This document shows positions 8,088-16,405 of a stretch of 64,000 nucleotides of DNA, piece after piece. Source of the DNA: Enhygromyxa salina (lineage in GTDB: Bacteria; Myxococcota_A; Polyangia; Nannocystales; Nannocystaceae). The stretch spans positions 1 through 64,000 of the forward strand of contig NZ_PVNL01000058.1 in assembly GCF_002994635.1 (NCBI RefSeq), in the 5' to 3' direction. The position numbers and the translations under genes were made by a program. Under the pieces are notes generated by a model. That model did no database searches. It was not told where the DNA came from and saw only the letters and a program-made list of their open reading frames with translations. Positions within the stretch are counted from its first letter, which is position 1. Each line of letters opens with the position of its first letter.

Positions 8088-8609
8088 GTGCGTCGTATTG
8101 CGAAGCTACCCAGCTGGATCCTGTTGACCGCGATCACGCTGGCCAACGTCGGCTGTCAGGCCCCCGCGCGGCCGATCCCCGAGCAGCGCCGCGCCGACAA
8201 GCGCACGCTGTTCGCCGACGCGAGCCTGGTCCCGACCCGAGAGGGCGAGCGGATCCGTCGCGAGCTCGCGCTCGCTGGCGAGGTCACGACCGCCCTCGAG
8301 CTGCTGGACTTCAGCCCCGTTCACGTCGATCTCGAGCTCCGCGCCGAGCACGGCAGCGCGGTCGTGGTCGCGCAGCCGCCTGCCGACGCCGACATCGCCG
8401 AGCTCGAGGCCGAGATCACCCAGCTGACGGCCGCGATCGTCCCCGAGCTCGAGGTCAGCCAGATCCATGTGTGGCTGCGGCCGAGCGCCGAGCTGCCCGC
8501 GCCCAAGCGCGATCGAACGTGGGCGCTCTCGCTCGTGTGTCTGGGCCTCGGCCTGAGCCTGGGCGTGACCCTCGAGCGCGCGCGCCTGCGGCGGCCGAGC
8601 AAATCCTGA
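8088..8609 (+). CDS. Lipoprotein with SctJ/FliF-like domain and C-terminal membrane segment
   Basis: 173 aa, GTG start. The signal peptide ends in the lipobox LANVGC (Cys23). Residues about 50-145 follow the pattern of the second ring-building domain of type III secretion SctJ (YscJ/PrgK): REGERIRRELALAGEV helix, VHVDLEL strand, GSAVVVAQPP strand, a helix ending TAAIVPEL, and SQIHVWLRPS strand. A hydrophobic segment follows at about 148-165, then RLRRPSK, again as in SctJ. The first SctJ domain is missing and no other secretion gene is nearby. SctJ homology is my inference from pattern; a plain hypothetical lipoprotein is the alternative. Confidence 0.5.
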   Translation: MRRIAKLPSWILLTAITLANVGCQAPARPIPEQRRADKRTLFADASLVPTREGERIRRELALAGEVTTALELLDFSPVHVDLELRAEHGSAVVVAQPPADADIAELEAEITQLTAAIVPELEVSQIHVWLRPSAELPAPKRDRTWALSLVCLGLGLSLGVTLERARLRRPSKS

Positions 8610-8703
8610 CAACCGCCGCTTAGCCCGCCGAACAACGTTTTGCGTCGACCCTGGGTCCATGCCACCATCGCCGCGCCGGCCATCCGCCGCCGTGAGAGGT
8701 CCA

Positions 8704-10176
8704 ATGTCCGTGCAAGCACTTCGCCGCGAGTCCCCGCCGTCGATCACCGCCGAGCAGCTGAGCTCGACCCTCGAGCTGCAGCGCGCCGCGTTCATGAAAG
8801 AGGGGCCGCCGAGCTACCGGGCGCGCCGTCATCACCTCGAGCTGCTGCTGCGCTTGGTGCTCGACAATCAAGATCGCATCGCCGCGGCGATCTCCGCGGA
8901 CTTCGGCGGCAGCGAGATCGGCGGGCGGTCGATCGGCGAGACCCAGCGGGTCGAGATCCTGCCCACCGTGTTCAACATCCGCCACACGATCAAGGCGCTG
9001 CGTCGCTGGATGCGGCCGAGCCGGCGCAGCACCCACTGGGCCACGTGGCCCTCGCTGGCCCGGGTCGAGTATGTGCCGCTTGGGGTGATCGGTGTGATCT
9101 CGCCCTGGAATTATCCCGTGTCGCTGTCGCTCGGCCCACTCGCAGGCGCGCTCGCGGCGGGCAATCGCGTGATGATCAAGCCCTCGGAGCTGACGCCCAA
9201 GACCTCGAGCTTGCTGGCCGAGCTGATCGCCAAGAGCTTCACCCCCGAGCACGTCAGCGTGGCAACCGGCGGCGTCGAGGTCGCCCAGGCGTTCTCTTCG
9301 CTGCCGTTTGACCACCTGTTGTTCACCGGCTCGACCAGCATCGGTCGCATGGTCATGCGGGCTGCGAGCGAGCACCTCGTCCCGGTCACGCTCGAGCTCG
9401 GCGGCAAGTCGCCCGCGGTGATCGATCGCGGCGTCAACTTCGACGCCAGCGTCGGCTCGCTGCTGCTGGGCAAGCTCTACAACGCCGGCCAGACCTGCAT
9501 CGCGCCTGACTACCTGCTGGTCCACGACTCGCGCGTCGACGAGGTCGTCCAGCGGATCCGGACCCAGACCGCGAGCATGTACCCGCGCCTGGCCGACAAC
9601 CCCGAGTACACCTCGATCATCAATGCTCGCCACCGCGAGCGGCTGCTCGGCTACCTCGAGGACGCGCGGGACAAGGGCGCCACCGTGCTCGAGATCAACC
9701 CCGGTGACGAGGCGGCCGAGCGCTTCGCCGACGCCAACAAGCTCCCGCTGACGCTGCTGCTCGACGTCGACGACTCGATGCGCGTCATGCAAGACGAGAT
9801 CTTCGGGCCGCTGCTGCCGATCAAGACCTATACAGATCTCGACGAGGCGATCGACTACATCAACGCCCACCCGCGCCCGCTCGCGGCCTACGTGTTCAGC
9901 GACTCGGCCAAGACCATCGAGCGTGTCGGCGAGCGCGTGGTCTCTGGTGCGCTCTCGATCAACGCGACCGCCGTGCACTTCGCCCAGGACGAGCTGCCGT
10001 TCGGGGGCGTCGGCCACAGCGGCATGGGCCAGTATCACGCGCGCGAAGGCTTCTTGACCTTCAGCCACCAGAAGGCCGTCTACCGCCAGCTGCGCCCCAA
10101 CCTGATGCACCTCGTGGCCCCACCCTACGACGGGGAGCTCAAGCGCCGTTTGATTCAATTCATGATCGGCAAATAA
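8704..10176 (+). CDS. Coniferyl-aldehyde-type NAD(P)+ aldehyde dehydrogenase
   Basis: 490 aa. The ATG at 8704 follows GAGAGG at a suitable distance; an earlier in-frame ATG at 8659 is less likely. It has the full aldehyde dehydrogenase set: PWNYP, KPSELTPKTS, FTGSTSIG, general base Glu231 in LELGGKSP and nucleophile Cys265 in AGQTCIAPDY, then EIFGPLLPI and the C-terminal PFGGVGHSGMG. The short N-terminus and the QTCIAPDYLLV context match the coniferyl aldehyde dehydrogenase/ALDH3 group, which oxidises aromatic or fatty aldehydes. The real substrate is unknown. It is monocistronic, with a hairpin repeat right after its stop. Confidence 0.85.
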   Translation: MSVQALRRESPPSITAEQLSSTLELQRAAFMKEGPPSYRARRHHLELLLRLVLDNQDRIAAAISADFGGSEIGGRSIGETQRVEILPTVFNIRHTIKALRRWMRPSRRSTHWATWPSLARVEYVPLGVIGVISPWNYPVSLSLGPLAGALAAGNRVMIKPSELTPKTSSLLAELIAKSFTPEHVSVATGGVEVAQAFSSLPFDHLLFTGSTSIGRMVMRAASEHLVPVTLELGGKSPAVIDRGVNFDASVGSLLLGKLYNAGQTCIAPDYLLVHDSRVDEVVQRIRTQTASMYPRLADNPEYTSIINARHRERLLGYLEDARDKGATVLEINPGDEAAERFADANKLPLTLLLDVDDSMRVMQDEIFGPLLPIKTYTDLDEAIDYINAHPRPLAAYVFSDSAKTIERVGERVVSGALSINATAVHFAQDELPFGGVGHSGMGQYHAREGFLTFSHQKAVYRQLRPNLMHLVAPPYDGELKRRLIQFMIGK

Positions 10177-10180
10177 AGGT

Positions 10181-10309
10181 TTTTCAGCTCAAGCCCGCCT
10201 GCTTGCGGGAGGGTAACGTTGCATCGGATCGGCGGTTCGCTGCCAACCACGGAGCCGATGCAAGTACACAGCCCGCAAGCGGGCCAGAAGCCTGCCCGAG
10301 CTGATAAAA
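10181..10309. repeat. Dispersed hairpin repeat, nested inverted-repeat version
   Basis: Starts 5 bases after the dehydrogenase stop. The outer ends read TTTTCAGCTC and GAGCTGATAAAA. Nested arms are GCTTGCGGG (10201-10209) with CCCGCAAGC (10272-10280), and TTGCATCGG (10219-10227) with CCGATGCAA (10255-10263). The family core GGGCCAG...CCTGCCC lies at 10281-10297. It could fold into a long stem. Confidence 0.7.
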
Positions 10310-10348
10310 CTCTTGATGCGCTCAATGCCATGTGTACACTCGGTATCC

Positions 10349-10882
10349 GTGAGCACCTTGAAACGGTTCGTACGAGCGCTCCCGCTGGTTGTCCCCCTAG
10401 CTCTGGTCGCGCCCCTGATCGTCCCCCATCAGGTCCAGGCAGCGGCACAGGACGGCGACGACAGCGAGGAGCAACAGACCTACGACTACGGCGCGCGCGT
10501 CAAGATTGAAGTCCGGATGGAGGACGGCACGGTCGTCAAACATCGCGGCGAGATGCGCAGCTTCGGCAACGAGTGGCGGTTCGAGTTCGAGGGCGCCGAC
10601 CACCACCACGCGCTCACGCTCAACGCCGCGGGCGAAGAGGGCGACAAGAAGCTCGAGGTCACGCTGGCCTACGAGCGCGACGGCATGCCCGTCATCGCGC
10701 CCTACAAGGACACGTACCCGGTTCGCAAGCGTCAGTCGCTGTGGACGCAGGACGGCAAGCTGGCGATCGCCTTGACCTTCATCCCGACCAAGTTCGAGCG
10801 CGAAGACACCTCGCGCGACGACAAGGAAAAGATCGATCCGGGCGACAACGACGATCCGCTCGGCGGCAACCTGTTCAAATAG
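10349..10882 (+). CDS. Small secreted protein of unknown function
   Basis: 177 aa from the GTG at 10349, which gives a clean Sec signal peptide (basic STLKRFVR, hydrophobic PLVVPLALVAPLIVP, cut near VQA-AAQ). An in-frame ATG at 10325 is the alternative. The mature part begins acidic, then has alternating beta-like segments (ARVKIEVRMEDGTVVKH, WRFEFEGADHHHALTL, KKLEVTLAYERDG) and a polar C-terminal tail. No family is recognised. It converges with the next gene; their stop codons overlap by 8 bases, so two-way terminator space is absent. Confidence 0.7.
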   Translation: MSTLKRFVRALPLVVPLALVAPLIVPHQVQAAAQDGDDSEEQQTYDYGARVKIEVRMEDGTVVKHRGEMRSFGNEWRFEFEGADHHHALTLNAAGEEGDKKLEVTLAYERDGMPVIAPYKDTYPVRKRQSLWTQDGKLAIALTFIPTKFEREDTSRDDKEKIDPGDNDDPLGGNLFK

Positions 10883-12527
10883 GGTTCGCCAGGTCCTTGC
10901 TGCGACCGGGGGTGCGCTTGCCTGCGTGCACCCGCGGCTCGTAGACCTTCTCAATATATTTCAGATTGCGCGCGGTCTTGGGGTGAGCCTCGACCGCGCG
11001 CGGGATCGCGAGCGTGGGCACCAGCGCGCCGAGGCTGGCCCCAAGCGCGAAGCTCAGCAGCAGCGACGCCCGCAGCTGCTCACGGCCGCGGATCAACGCC
11101 CACGCGAGCGCGCCCAGCCCAGCGCCGATCGGCAGCGCCAGCGTGAAGCTCAGCCCGCCGCGAAACCATGTCGGGATCCCGTAGGGACCCAGGCCCTCGC
11201 GCCACAGCGGCACCAACACGGCGCCGAACGGCTCCGCGATGTTGGTTGGATCCAGGTGTGGCCACAAGGTCGCCGCGAGCGAGTTGGCGAGCAACGACCA
11301 GCTCGCGGCCGCCCCGAGCGAGCCGATCGCCAGCGCGCGCCTGCGGGCGCTCCCGAGCTCGAGCGCCCACGCGATGTACTCCGCGATGCCCAGCAGCAGC
11401 ATCGGCAGGGCGACCACCAAATAGCGTGGCCCGACCCGCCAGCCACCCTCGAACGACAGGCCCAACCCGACCAGCACGACGGCCGCGAAGATCCCCACCT
11501 GCAATCGGGCCTCTCGCCGACTCGGACCGGCCCGCCACGCCAGCTGCCCCAGGCCGATGCACGCGATCACGACCAGGGGTGACCACACCAGCAGACCGGT
11601 GTTGGGCGACAGCACGTGGGTGACGACGTTGGACCAGCGCGGCGCCCCGAGGCCGAGCAACCCTTGCCCGTGCAGCTGCGCGAAGCCGGGATCGGCCGCG
11701 TGGTGGTAGCCGGTCACCCACGCCGAGCCGAACGCCGCGCGCTGATAGATCGACAGCGCGATCACGGGCACCAGCGCGCAGCCAAGGGCGATCGCGGCGA
11801 GCGTAGTGTGCGAGCGCCGATCCGCGCGGACCCGGCGGTCGCGGAGGATCGGCCACACGAACATCAACGCGATCGGCAGCCCGGCGAACGCCGCCCCGTA
11901 CTCGACGGTGATCGCCAGCGACGCGAGCGCGGCCCCCCACCCGACCACACCCACGCGGGCTCGCGCTATCCCACGCTCGATCGCCAACACCCCCGCGTAC
12001 AGCAGGCAAGCCGCGAGCGCGTGGCCATAGAAGAGTCGCGCGTACACGAACATGGGCGTGCCGAACACGAACAGCAAGATCGCCGCCGCGCTGACGGACC
12101 CCGAGTAGTCGCGACGCAGCCGCAGCCAGGCCAGCGCCGCGATGATCAACACGGGCACGACGCCGGCCAGGAGCCGCGCCCACCAGGTGAACTCGCGCAG
12201 AGTCGGCGGCTCGGCCCCAACCCGCGCGATCACGTAGGCCAGGGCCCCGACCACGCTCGCGCCGGGCGGCTTGTTTGGATACAGCCGGTCATCGACCGGG
12301 CTGCGGGCGACGTCGGGACCGGTCGGGATTCCGCGTTGGCTCGGGCCGTCGATCGCCCACTCGCCCTGCTCGACCAGGCTCATCGCCTGCAGCAAGCGCG
12401 GGAGCTCGTTGGCGTTGCGGACCTGCTCGAAGTAGGGGAACGCGGCCAGGAGCACCAGGGCCACGGCGCCGAGCAGCACCGCGAGCTGCCAACGGGGCGC
12501 GGCGACGGGGCTCGGCGACAGGGTCAC
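10875..12527 (-). CDS. Polytopic membrane glycosyltransferase (PMT/ArnT-like)
   Basis: 550 aa, GTG start at 12527. About 11-12 hydrophobic segments span the protein. After the first membrane segment, an extracytoplasmic loop contains DDRLYPNKPPGASV, the motif typical of PMT_2/ArnT-type transferases that use polyprenyl-phosphate sugars. The acidic catalytic residue expected early in loop 1 may be Glu in the NELPRLLQAMSLVEQGEWA region. It probably glycosylates a lipid or protein on the outer face of the inner membrane, but donor and acceptor are unknown. It follows pspA in the same direction (73-base gap). Confidence 0.7.
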   Translation of the reverse strand: MTLSPSPVAAPRWQLAVLLGAVALVLLAAFPYFEQVRNANELPRLLQAMSLVEQGEWAIDGPSQRGIPTGPDVARSPVDDRLYPNKPPGASVVGALAYVIARVGAEPPTLREFTWWARLLAGVVPVLIIAALAWLRLRRDYSGSVSAAAILLFVFGTPMFVYARLFYGHALAACLLYAGVLAIERGIARARVGVVGWGAALASLAITVEYGAAFAGLPIALMFVWPILRDRRVRADRRSHTTLAAIALGCALVPVIALSIYQRAAFGSAWVTGYHHAADPGFAQLHGQGLLGLGAPRWSNVVTHVLSPNTGLLVWSPLVVIACIGLGQLAWRAGPSRREARLQVGIFAAVVLVGLGLSFEGGWRVGPRYLVVALPMLLLGIAEYIAWALELGSARRRALAIGSLGAAASWSLLANSLAATLWPHLDPTNIAEPFGAVLVPLWREGLGPYGIPTWFRGGLSFTLALPIGAGLGALAWALIRGREQLRASLLLSFALGASLGALVPTLAIPRAVEAHPKTARNLKYIEKVYEPRVHAGKRTPGRSKDLANPI

Positions 12528-12600
12528 GCGGCAGAGTCTACAGCCGGGCGCGCGCGAAGTATCCCGGTGCGGACGACTCCCCACCCGCGGGCTGTCGGTC

Positions 12601-13311
12601 TCAGCCCTTCTTGAGCGCCTTGGGCTTCTCGCCAGCGATCTTGGCCTTGAGCGCCGCGAGTTCGTCGTCGAGCTCGCTGCTGCCCTCGAGCTTGCGCAGC
12701 TCGGCGTCGATCCGGGCCTCTTCGGCGCGACCGCCCGAGGTCTCGGCGTGGACGTCGTTGAAGGCCTCGAGCTGGGCGATCTTGTCCTCGATCGCGTCGA
12801 TCCGTGAGGTCTGGGCCATGCCGACCCCGGCCGCGGAGTTGCTCCCGGCCTTGGCCGCGCGAGCCTGAGCCATGAGCGTGCCGCGGCGCAGGTTGAGCGA
12901 CTTGAGCTTGGCCTTGGACCGCGCGATGTGGTCGCCCATATCCTCGACGAGCTTGGTCTGCTCGACCAGCGCCGTCTCCATGTCCCGGCGCTCTTGACCG
13001 ATCTCCACCTTGCGCTCGAGCGCGGCGCGAGCCAGGGTCTCGTCGCCGAGCTTGACGGCCTGCTCCGCGCGCGCGACCCAACCTTGCTCCTTCTTGTCGA
13101 GCTCGGCGATCTTGCGCTCCATCATCTTGCGCTCGACCACCGCCTGCTTGAGGTCGACCTCGGCCTGCTTGATCTCGGCGCCGAGGTCATCGAGCATCAA
13201 CGCGAGCTCCTGACCTGGATCGCTGATCGAGTCCATCGCGTCGTTGACGGACGACGAGATTGCGCGGCGCATGCGGGTGAACAGGCCTGGCTTTCCGTCT
13301 TCGCTGCTCAT
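12601..13311 (-). CDS. PspA/IM30 family membrane-stress protein
   Basis: 236 aa, ATG at 13311. It is almost entirely helical coiled coil. The N-terminal amphipathic helix (LFTRMRRAISSSVNDAMD) that binds anionic membranes, and DPGQELALMLDDL, match the PspA/Vipp1 (ESCRT-III-like) family. The C-terminal EARIDAELRKLEG helix is also present. These proteins polymerise on stressed inner membranes. Sigma-54 partners such as PspF are not nearby. The downstream glycosyltransferase is on the same strand. Confidence 0.85.
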   Translation of the reverse strand: MSSEDGKPGLFTRMRRAISSSVNDAMDSISDPGQELALMLDDLGAEIKQAEVDLKQAVVERKMMERKIAELDKKEQGWVARAEQAVKLGDETLARAALERKVEIGQERRDMETALVEQTKLVEDMGDHIARSKAKLKSLNLRRGTLMAQARAAKAGSNSAAGVGMAQTSRIDAIEDKIAQLEAFNDVHAETSGGRAEEARIDAELRKLEGSSELDDELAALKAKIAGEKPKALKKG

Positions 13312-13397
13312 CGGGGTCTCGGGCGGCCGGCGCGGCCGGCTGGCGCTCCAGTGTGACCGGCTGCGCCGTGCGTAGCAAGCAGCCGCCCCACCCAGGC

Positions 13398-13428
13398 CTG
13401 TCAACTTGGATGCTCAGTGGGCTACGCT
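13398..13428 (+). promoter_or_regulatory. Putative promoter CTGTCA-19-TACGCT
   Basis: A -35-like CTGTCA (13398-13403) and -10-like TACGCT (13423-13428) sit with the -10 ending 6 bases before the GTG of the delta' gene. Spacing is long by 1-2 bases. Confidence 0.3.
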
Positions 13429-13434
13429 TCGCGC

Positions 13435-14571
13435 GTGAGTCAGGACCACGGGTTCCCGGGCGTCGTCGGCCACGCACGGGTGACAGACATGCTGTCGCGG
13501 GCGATCGAGCGCCAGCGCCTGCACCACGGGCTGGTGTTTAGTGGTCCGCGCGGGATCGGCAAGGCCACGCTCGCGCGCGGGCTCGCCTGCGCGCTGATCT
13601 GCGACGTGGCGCCCGCCCGCGGCTGCGGCAGCTGCGATGCCTGCCGCCGGCTGCTCAGCGGCCGCCACACCGATCTGCGCCGGCTCGAGGGACAAGGCAA
13701 GACCAACACGATCGCGGCCGAGCCCGCCCGCGAGGTCGCGCTGCGGAGCCAGCACGCGCCGTTCGAGGCCCGCGCCCACCTCATCATCATCGATCCGGCC
13801 GATCGCATGCACCCGCGCGCTGCAGCGGCGCTGCTCAAGTCGATCGAGGAGCCCAGCGCCGGGGTGTACTGGACGCTGATCGGGGCCAACCGCAGCGACA
13901 TCCTGGACACGATCCTCAGCCGCTGCATGACGATTCCGCTGGAGGGCCTGTCGCTCGCCGACACCCGCGCGGTGGTGCTCGCCGAGCTCGCGCGGGATTC
14001 AGCCGGCGATCCGATCGACGACGCGCGCCGCGAGCTGGCGATCTCGCTCGCAGATGGCAGCCCAGGCGTCGCGTTGGAGCTGCTGCGCGACCCCAGCCTC
14101 GAGCCCACACGCGAGCTGCTCGCCGCGACCTTGCGGGCGCTCGAGCTCGGCCCGCCAGCGGTGTTCTCGGGTGAGCGGTCACCGCTGTGGTCGGCCTGGA
14201 ACACCGCCGTGCTCGCGACCGCGGATCCCTCGGCGGCTCCAGACGACGGCGACGACGATGAAGACGAGGTCGTCGTGGTCAAGTCCAAGCGCAAGCCCAA
14301 GAAGGCCAAGAAATCGAAGAAGTCCAAGTCCGACTCCAAGGCCAGCCCCGGGCGCCAGCGGGCCATGGCCGGGCGCCTGGCCGAGCTGTGGCTGCTGCAC
14401 TTGCGCGAGCTCCTGCTCGGCCGCGAGGGCCTGCACGGGATGCCGCGGCTCCACACGGACTCGGCCACGGCCAGCCACATGCAGTCGATTCAGCAGTTTC
14501 AGACCAACCTCGCGCGCAACCCCAACGTGCGCCTCAACTTCGAGCAGCTGCTGCTGTCGCTGGGGGGCTAG
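13435..14571 (+). CDS. holB: DNA polymerase III delta' clamp-loader subunit
   Basis: 378 aa, GTG start. AAA+ clamp-loader features: GVVGHARVTDML box II, Walker A-like GPRGIGKA at 37-44, zinc module Cys56/Cys64/Cys67/Cys70, HLIIIDPADRM Walker B-like, LLKSIEEPS and the SRC motif in ILSRCM. As delta', it loads the beta clamp with DnaX and HolA. Residues about 265-310 are an unusual insertion: an acidic DDGDDDEDE run followed by a Lys-rich run (KSKRKPKKAKKSKKSKSD), which is probably a flexible linker before the C-terminal collar domain. The HEAT-repeat gene starts 5 bases after the stop. Confidence 0.85.
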   Translation: MSQDHGFPGVVGHARVTDMLSRAIERQRLHHGLVFSGPRGIGKATLARGLACALICDVAPARGCGSCDACRRLLSGRHTDLRRLEGQGKTNTIAAEPAREVALRSQHAPFEARAHLIIIDPADRMHPRAAAALLKSIEEPSAGVYWTLIGANRSDILDTILSRCMTIPLEGLSLADTRAVVLAELARDSAGDPIDDARRELAISLADGSPGVALELLRDPSLEPTRELLAATLRALELGPPAVFSGERSPLWSAWNTAVLATADPSAAPDDGDDDEDEVVVVKSKRKPKKAKKSKKSKSDSKASPGRQRAMAGRLAELWLLHLRELLLGREGLHGMPRLHTDSATASHMQSIQQFQTNLARNPNVRLNFEQLLLSLGG

Positions 14572-14576
14572 CGAGC

Positions 14577-15638
14577 ATGGCCGAGCTGACCCTCGCGGCC
14601 GCGTTGCGAGACGCCAACGCCGACCACCCGGAGGTTCGCAGCGTGGCGATCCGCAGCCTCGCCACCGCGCTGCTCGACGAGCTGGGCATGCGTCCGCCGG
14701 CCTGGTGGGATCTGATCGAGCACGCGCAACGCGACGCGGTCGCGGCCGCGCTCGAGCTGGCGTGCGACGACGCGGCGCCACAGAACGCCGCGCTGGCCCG
14801 GGTCGGGCTGGCCGAGCTCGCCGCCCCGATCGCCCACGACCGCGCGCTCGAAGCCCTGGCCGCCGATCGAGACGACGACGCGGCCATGTTCTCCCGCGAG
14901 TGCGGGGTCATCTCGCTGTCGCTGCTCGGCGCCGCCGCCCGCAGCTTCATCGACGCGCCGGTCAGCGCCGCCTCGCCGGCCGAGCGCGAGCGCGCCGTCG
15001 CGCTGGTTGGGCAGGTGACCGCCGAGCTCCGCGAGCTGCTCGCTGACGCTCGCGCTGACGTTCGGTTTCAAGCTGGCCCGGCCCTGGTCGAGGTCGGCGG
15101 GGAGGCGGTCGAGCCCGAGCTGCTCGCGGCGCTCGAGCGCGAGACCCACGAGCAAGTGCGGGCCAACTTGATCGCCGCGATCTCGCTGCTCGATCCACCC
15201 AGCCCCGCCGCGTGTGACGTGCTCGCTGCGGTGCTCGACTCCGACGAGGGCAAGGGGCAGATCGGCTGGGAGGCGGCCATGACCCTGACCGCCGCGCGCC
15301 GACCCGAGGGGGCCCCGCGACTGATCGAGGGGCTGCGCCGCCGGGAGACCCGTGACCGCGCCCTCGAGGCGATCGCCGTGCTCGGCAGCAGCGCGCCGCC
15401 CGAGGCGATCACGGCCGTGCGCCGCTACTCGACCGGCTTCATGGTCCCGATCTTCACGCGGGTGCGGGCCGCCTACGCGCTCGCCCGCATCGATCCCGAG
15501 CGCGGCCTCAGGCTGCTCGATCGCCTGGCCAAGCACCCGCGCCCGGCCGTGCGCGAGGCCGTGGCCGAGGCCCGCGCGGCCCTCGAGCAGCTCGCCGATC
15601 CAGCGCCGACTCGCGATGACGCCTACCGCCGAGACTGA
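14577..15638 (+). CDS. HEAT-repeat protein
   Basis: 353 aa, ATG 5 bases after the holB stop, so translationally linked. The protein is all alpha with repeated helix pairs of about 30-40 residues typical of HEAT/PBS-lyase repeats: NADHPEVRSVAIRSLATALL, DARADVRFQAGPALVEVG, ETHEQVRANLIAAISLL, GWEAAMTLTAARRPEGAPRL, RDRALEAIAVLGSSAPPEA. Such superhelices are scaffolds. A signal peptide is absent, so it is cytoplasmic. A partner cannot be named; the linkage with the clamp loader may be fortuitous. Confidence 0.75.
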   Translation: MAELTLAAALRDANADHPEVRSVAIRSLATALLDELGMRPPAWWDLIEHAQRDAVAAALELACDDAAPQNAALARVGLAELAAPIAHDRALEALAADRDDDAAMFSRECGVISLSLLGAAARSFIDAPVSAASPAERERAVALVGQVTAELRELLADARADVRFQAGPALVEVGGEAVEPELLAALERETHEQVRANLIAAISLLDPPSPAACDVLAAVLDSDEGKGQIGWEAAMTLTAARRPEGAPRLIEGLRRRETRDRALEAIAVLGSSAPPEAITAVRRYSTGFMVPIFTRVRAAYALARIDPERGLRLLDRLAKHPRPAVREAVAEARAALEQLADPAPTRDDAYRRD

Positions 15639-15992
15639 CCCGCCGCGATGTCGGGCGCGTGGCGTGAATTCGCGCGCCCTGTAATCAATACACTCAGACG
15701 GTAAATCGTCCTTTGGTACACCAGCGTGTCACGTGACCGCGCGTCGTGGCTGTGTGCTGCGCCCCCGCGCCCGAATTCGGGCCCCTATTCAATACACCCT
15801 GTCCGAAAGACCAATAGGGTGTCGAAATCGATCAGTCTGCACACATCCACCGATAGCGTGCACATTGCCAAAACAGGACGCTACACCCAGGTTTCCGTCA
15901 GTTCAGCGAAAGATCCGCTGACAGTGAACCGAGTGTAAAACAACCACAAAATCGCGCTTGTCATCGATGGTTTGAACGGTAATGGTCATTGC
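15639..15992. other. 354-base intergenic region with candidate structured RNA or operator
   Basis: Lower GC than its surroundings. GCCCGAATTCGGGC (15769-15782) is a perfect 14-bp palindrome. Just after it, AATAGGG (15813-15819) can pair with CCCTATT (15783-15789), while the overlapping AGGGTGT (15816-15822) can pair with ACACCCT (15794-15800): two mutually exclusive stems. A small hairpin TCAGCG/CGCTGA lies at about 15903-15921. Two short ORFs across the region have no coding look. Confidence 0.45.
15958..15985 (+). promoter_or_regulatory. Putative promoter TTGTCA-16-TAATGG
   Basis: TTGTCA (15958-15963) and TAATGG (15980-15985) are spaced 16 bases; the -10 ends 7 bases before the GTG at 15993. 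This supports that GTG as the start and implies a very short leader. Confidence 0.4.
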
Positions 15993-16337
15993 GTGGCGCT
16001 CGACTCTTTCAAGTTTCACCTGCGGCGCGGCCACCTGCGCCTGCGCTTCTCGGATGGTCACGGTCGTGACCTCGAGGGTCGCGCGGTGATGCCGATGGTC
16101 GCGTTCGCGTCGGATCTGGTCGCCGAGGTGGTCCGGCGCAAGCGCGGGCAGCTGCGCGGGTTGAGCGTCGATCTAGGCCGGGGAGTCCTCAGCGCCACGG
16201 TCGACGGCCACGCCGGCACCGAGGTCGTGCGGATCGACGGGCCCGACTTCGAGACGACCGTGCGCCCGAGCTCCGGACCCCTGATCGAGTGGGCCGAGTA
16301 CCACTTCGACGCCACCCCTGCCGCCGAGCGCTGCTGA
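15993..16337 (+). CDS. Hypothetical small cytoplasmic protein
   Basis: 114 aa from GTG 15993 (an in-frame TTG at 15972 is possible but overlaps the promoter). No signal peptide or membrane span. Mixed polarity with beta-like stretches (FKFHLRRGHLRLRF, VLSATVDGH, TEVVRIDGPDFETTV) and a helix (FASDLVAEVVRRKRG). It is not recognised. Codon use matches neighbours and it has its own promoter candidate, so I regard it as real. A hairpin repeat starts directly after the stop. Confidence 0.6.
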   Translation: MALDSFKFHLRRGHLRLRFSDGHGRDLEGRAVMPMVAFASDLVAEVVRRKRGQLRGLSVDLGRGVLSATVDGHAGTEVVRIDGPDFETTVRPSSGPLIEWAEYHFDATPAAERC

Positions 16338-16338
16338 G

Positions 16339-16400
16339 CTGTTATCAGCTGGGGCCAGGCTGTTATCAGCTGGGGTCAGAAGCCTGACCCGAGCTGATAG
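16339..16400. repeat. Dispersed hairpin repeat, best-paired copy
   Basis: Between two convergent stop codons. TATCAGCT (16364-16371) pairs with AGCTGATA (16392-16399), and GGGTCAG (16373-16379) with CTGACCC (16384-16390), leaving an AAGC loop and one mismatch. A second partial copy with GGGGCCAG lies at about 16342-16360. A likely two-way terminator. Confidence 0.75.
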
Positions 16401-16405
16401 AAGCC

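Noticed and set aside
15726..15938. Two small overlapping ORFs (70 and 62 aa)
   Set aside because: Low-GC region with codon use unlike neighbours, no start signal, and better explained by RNA or operator structure.
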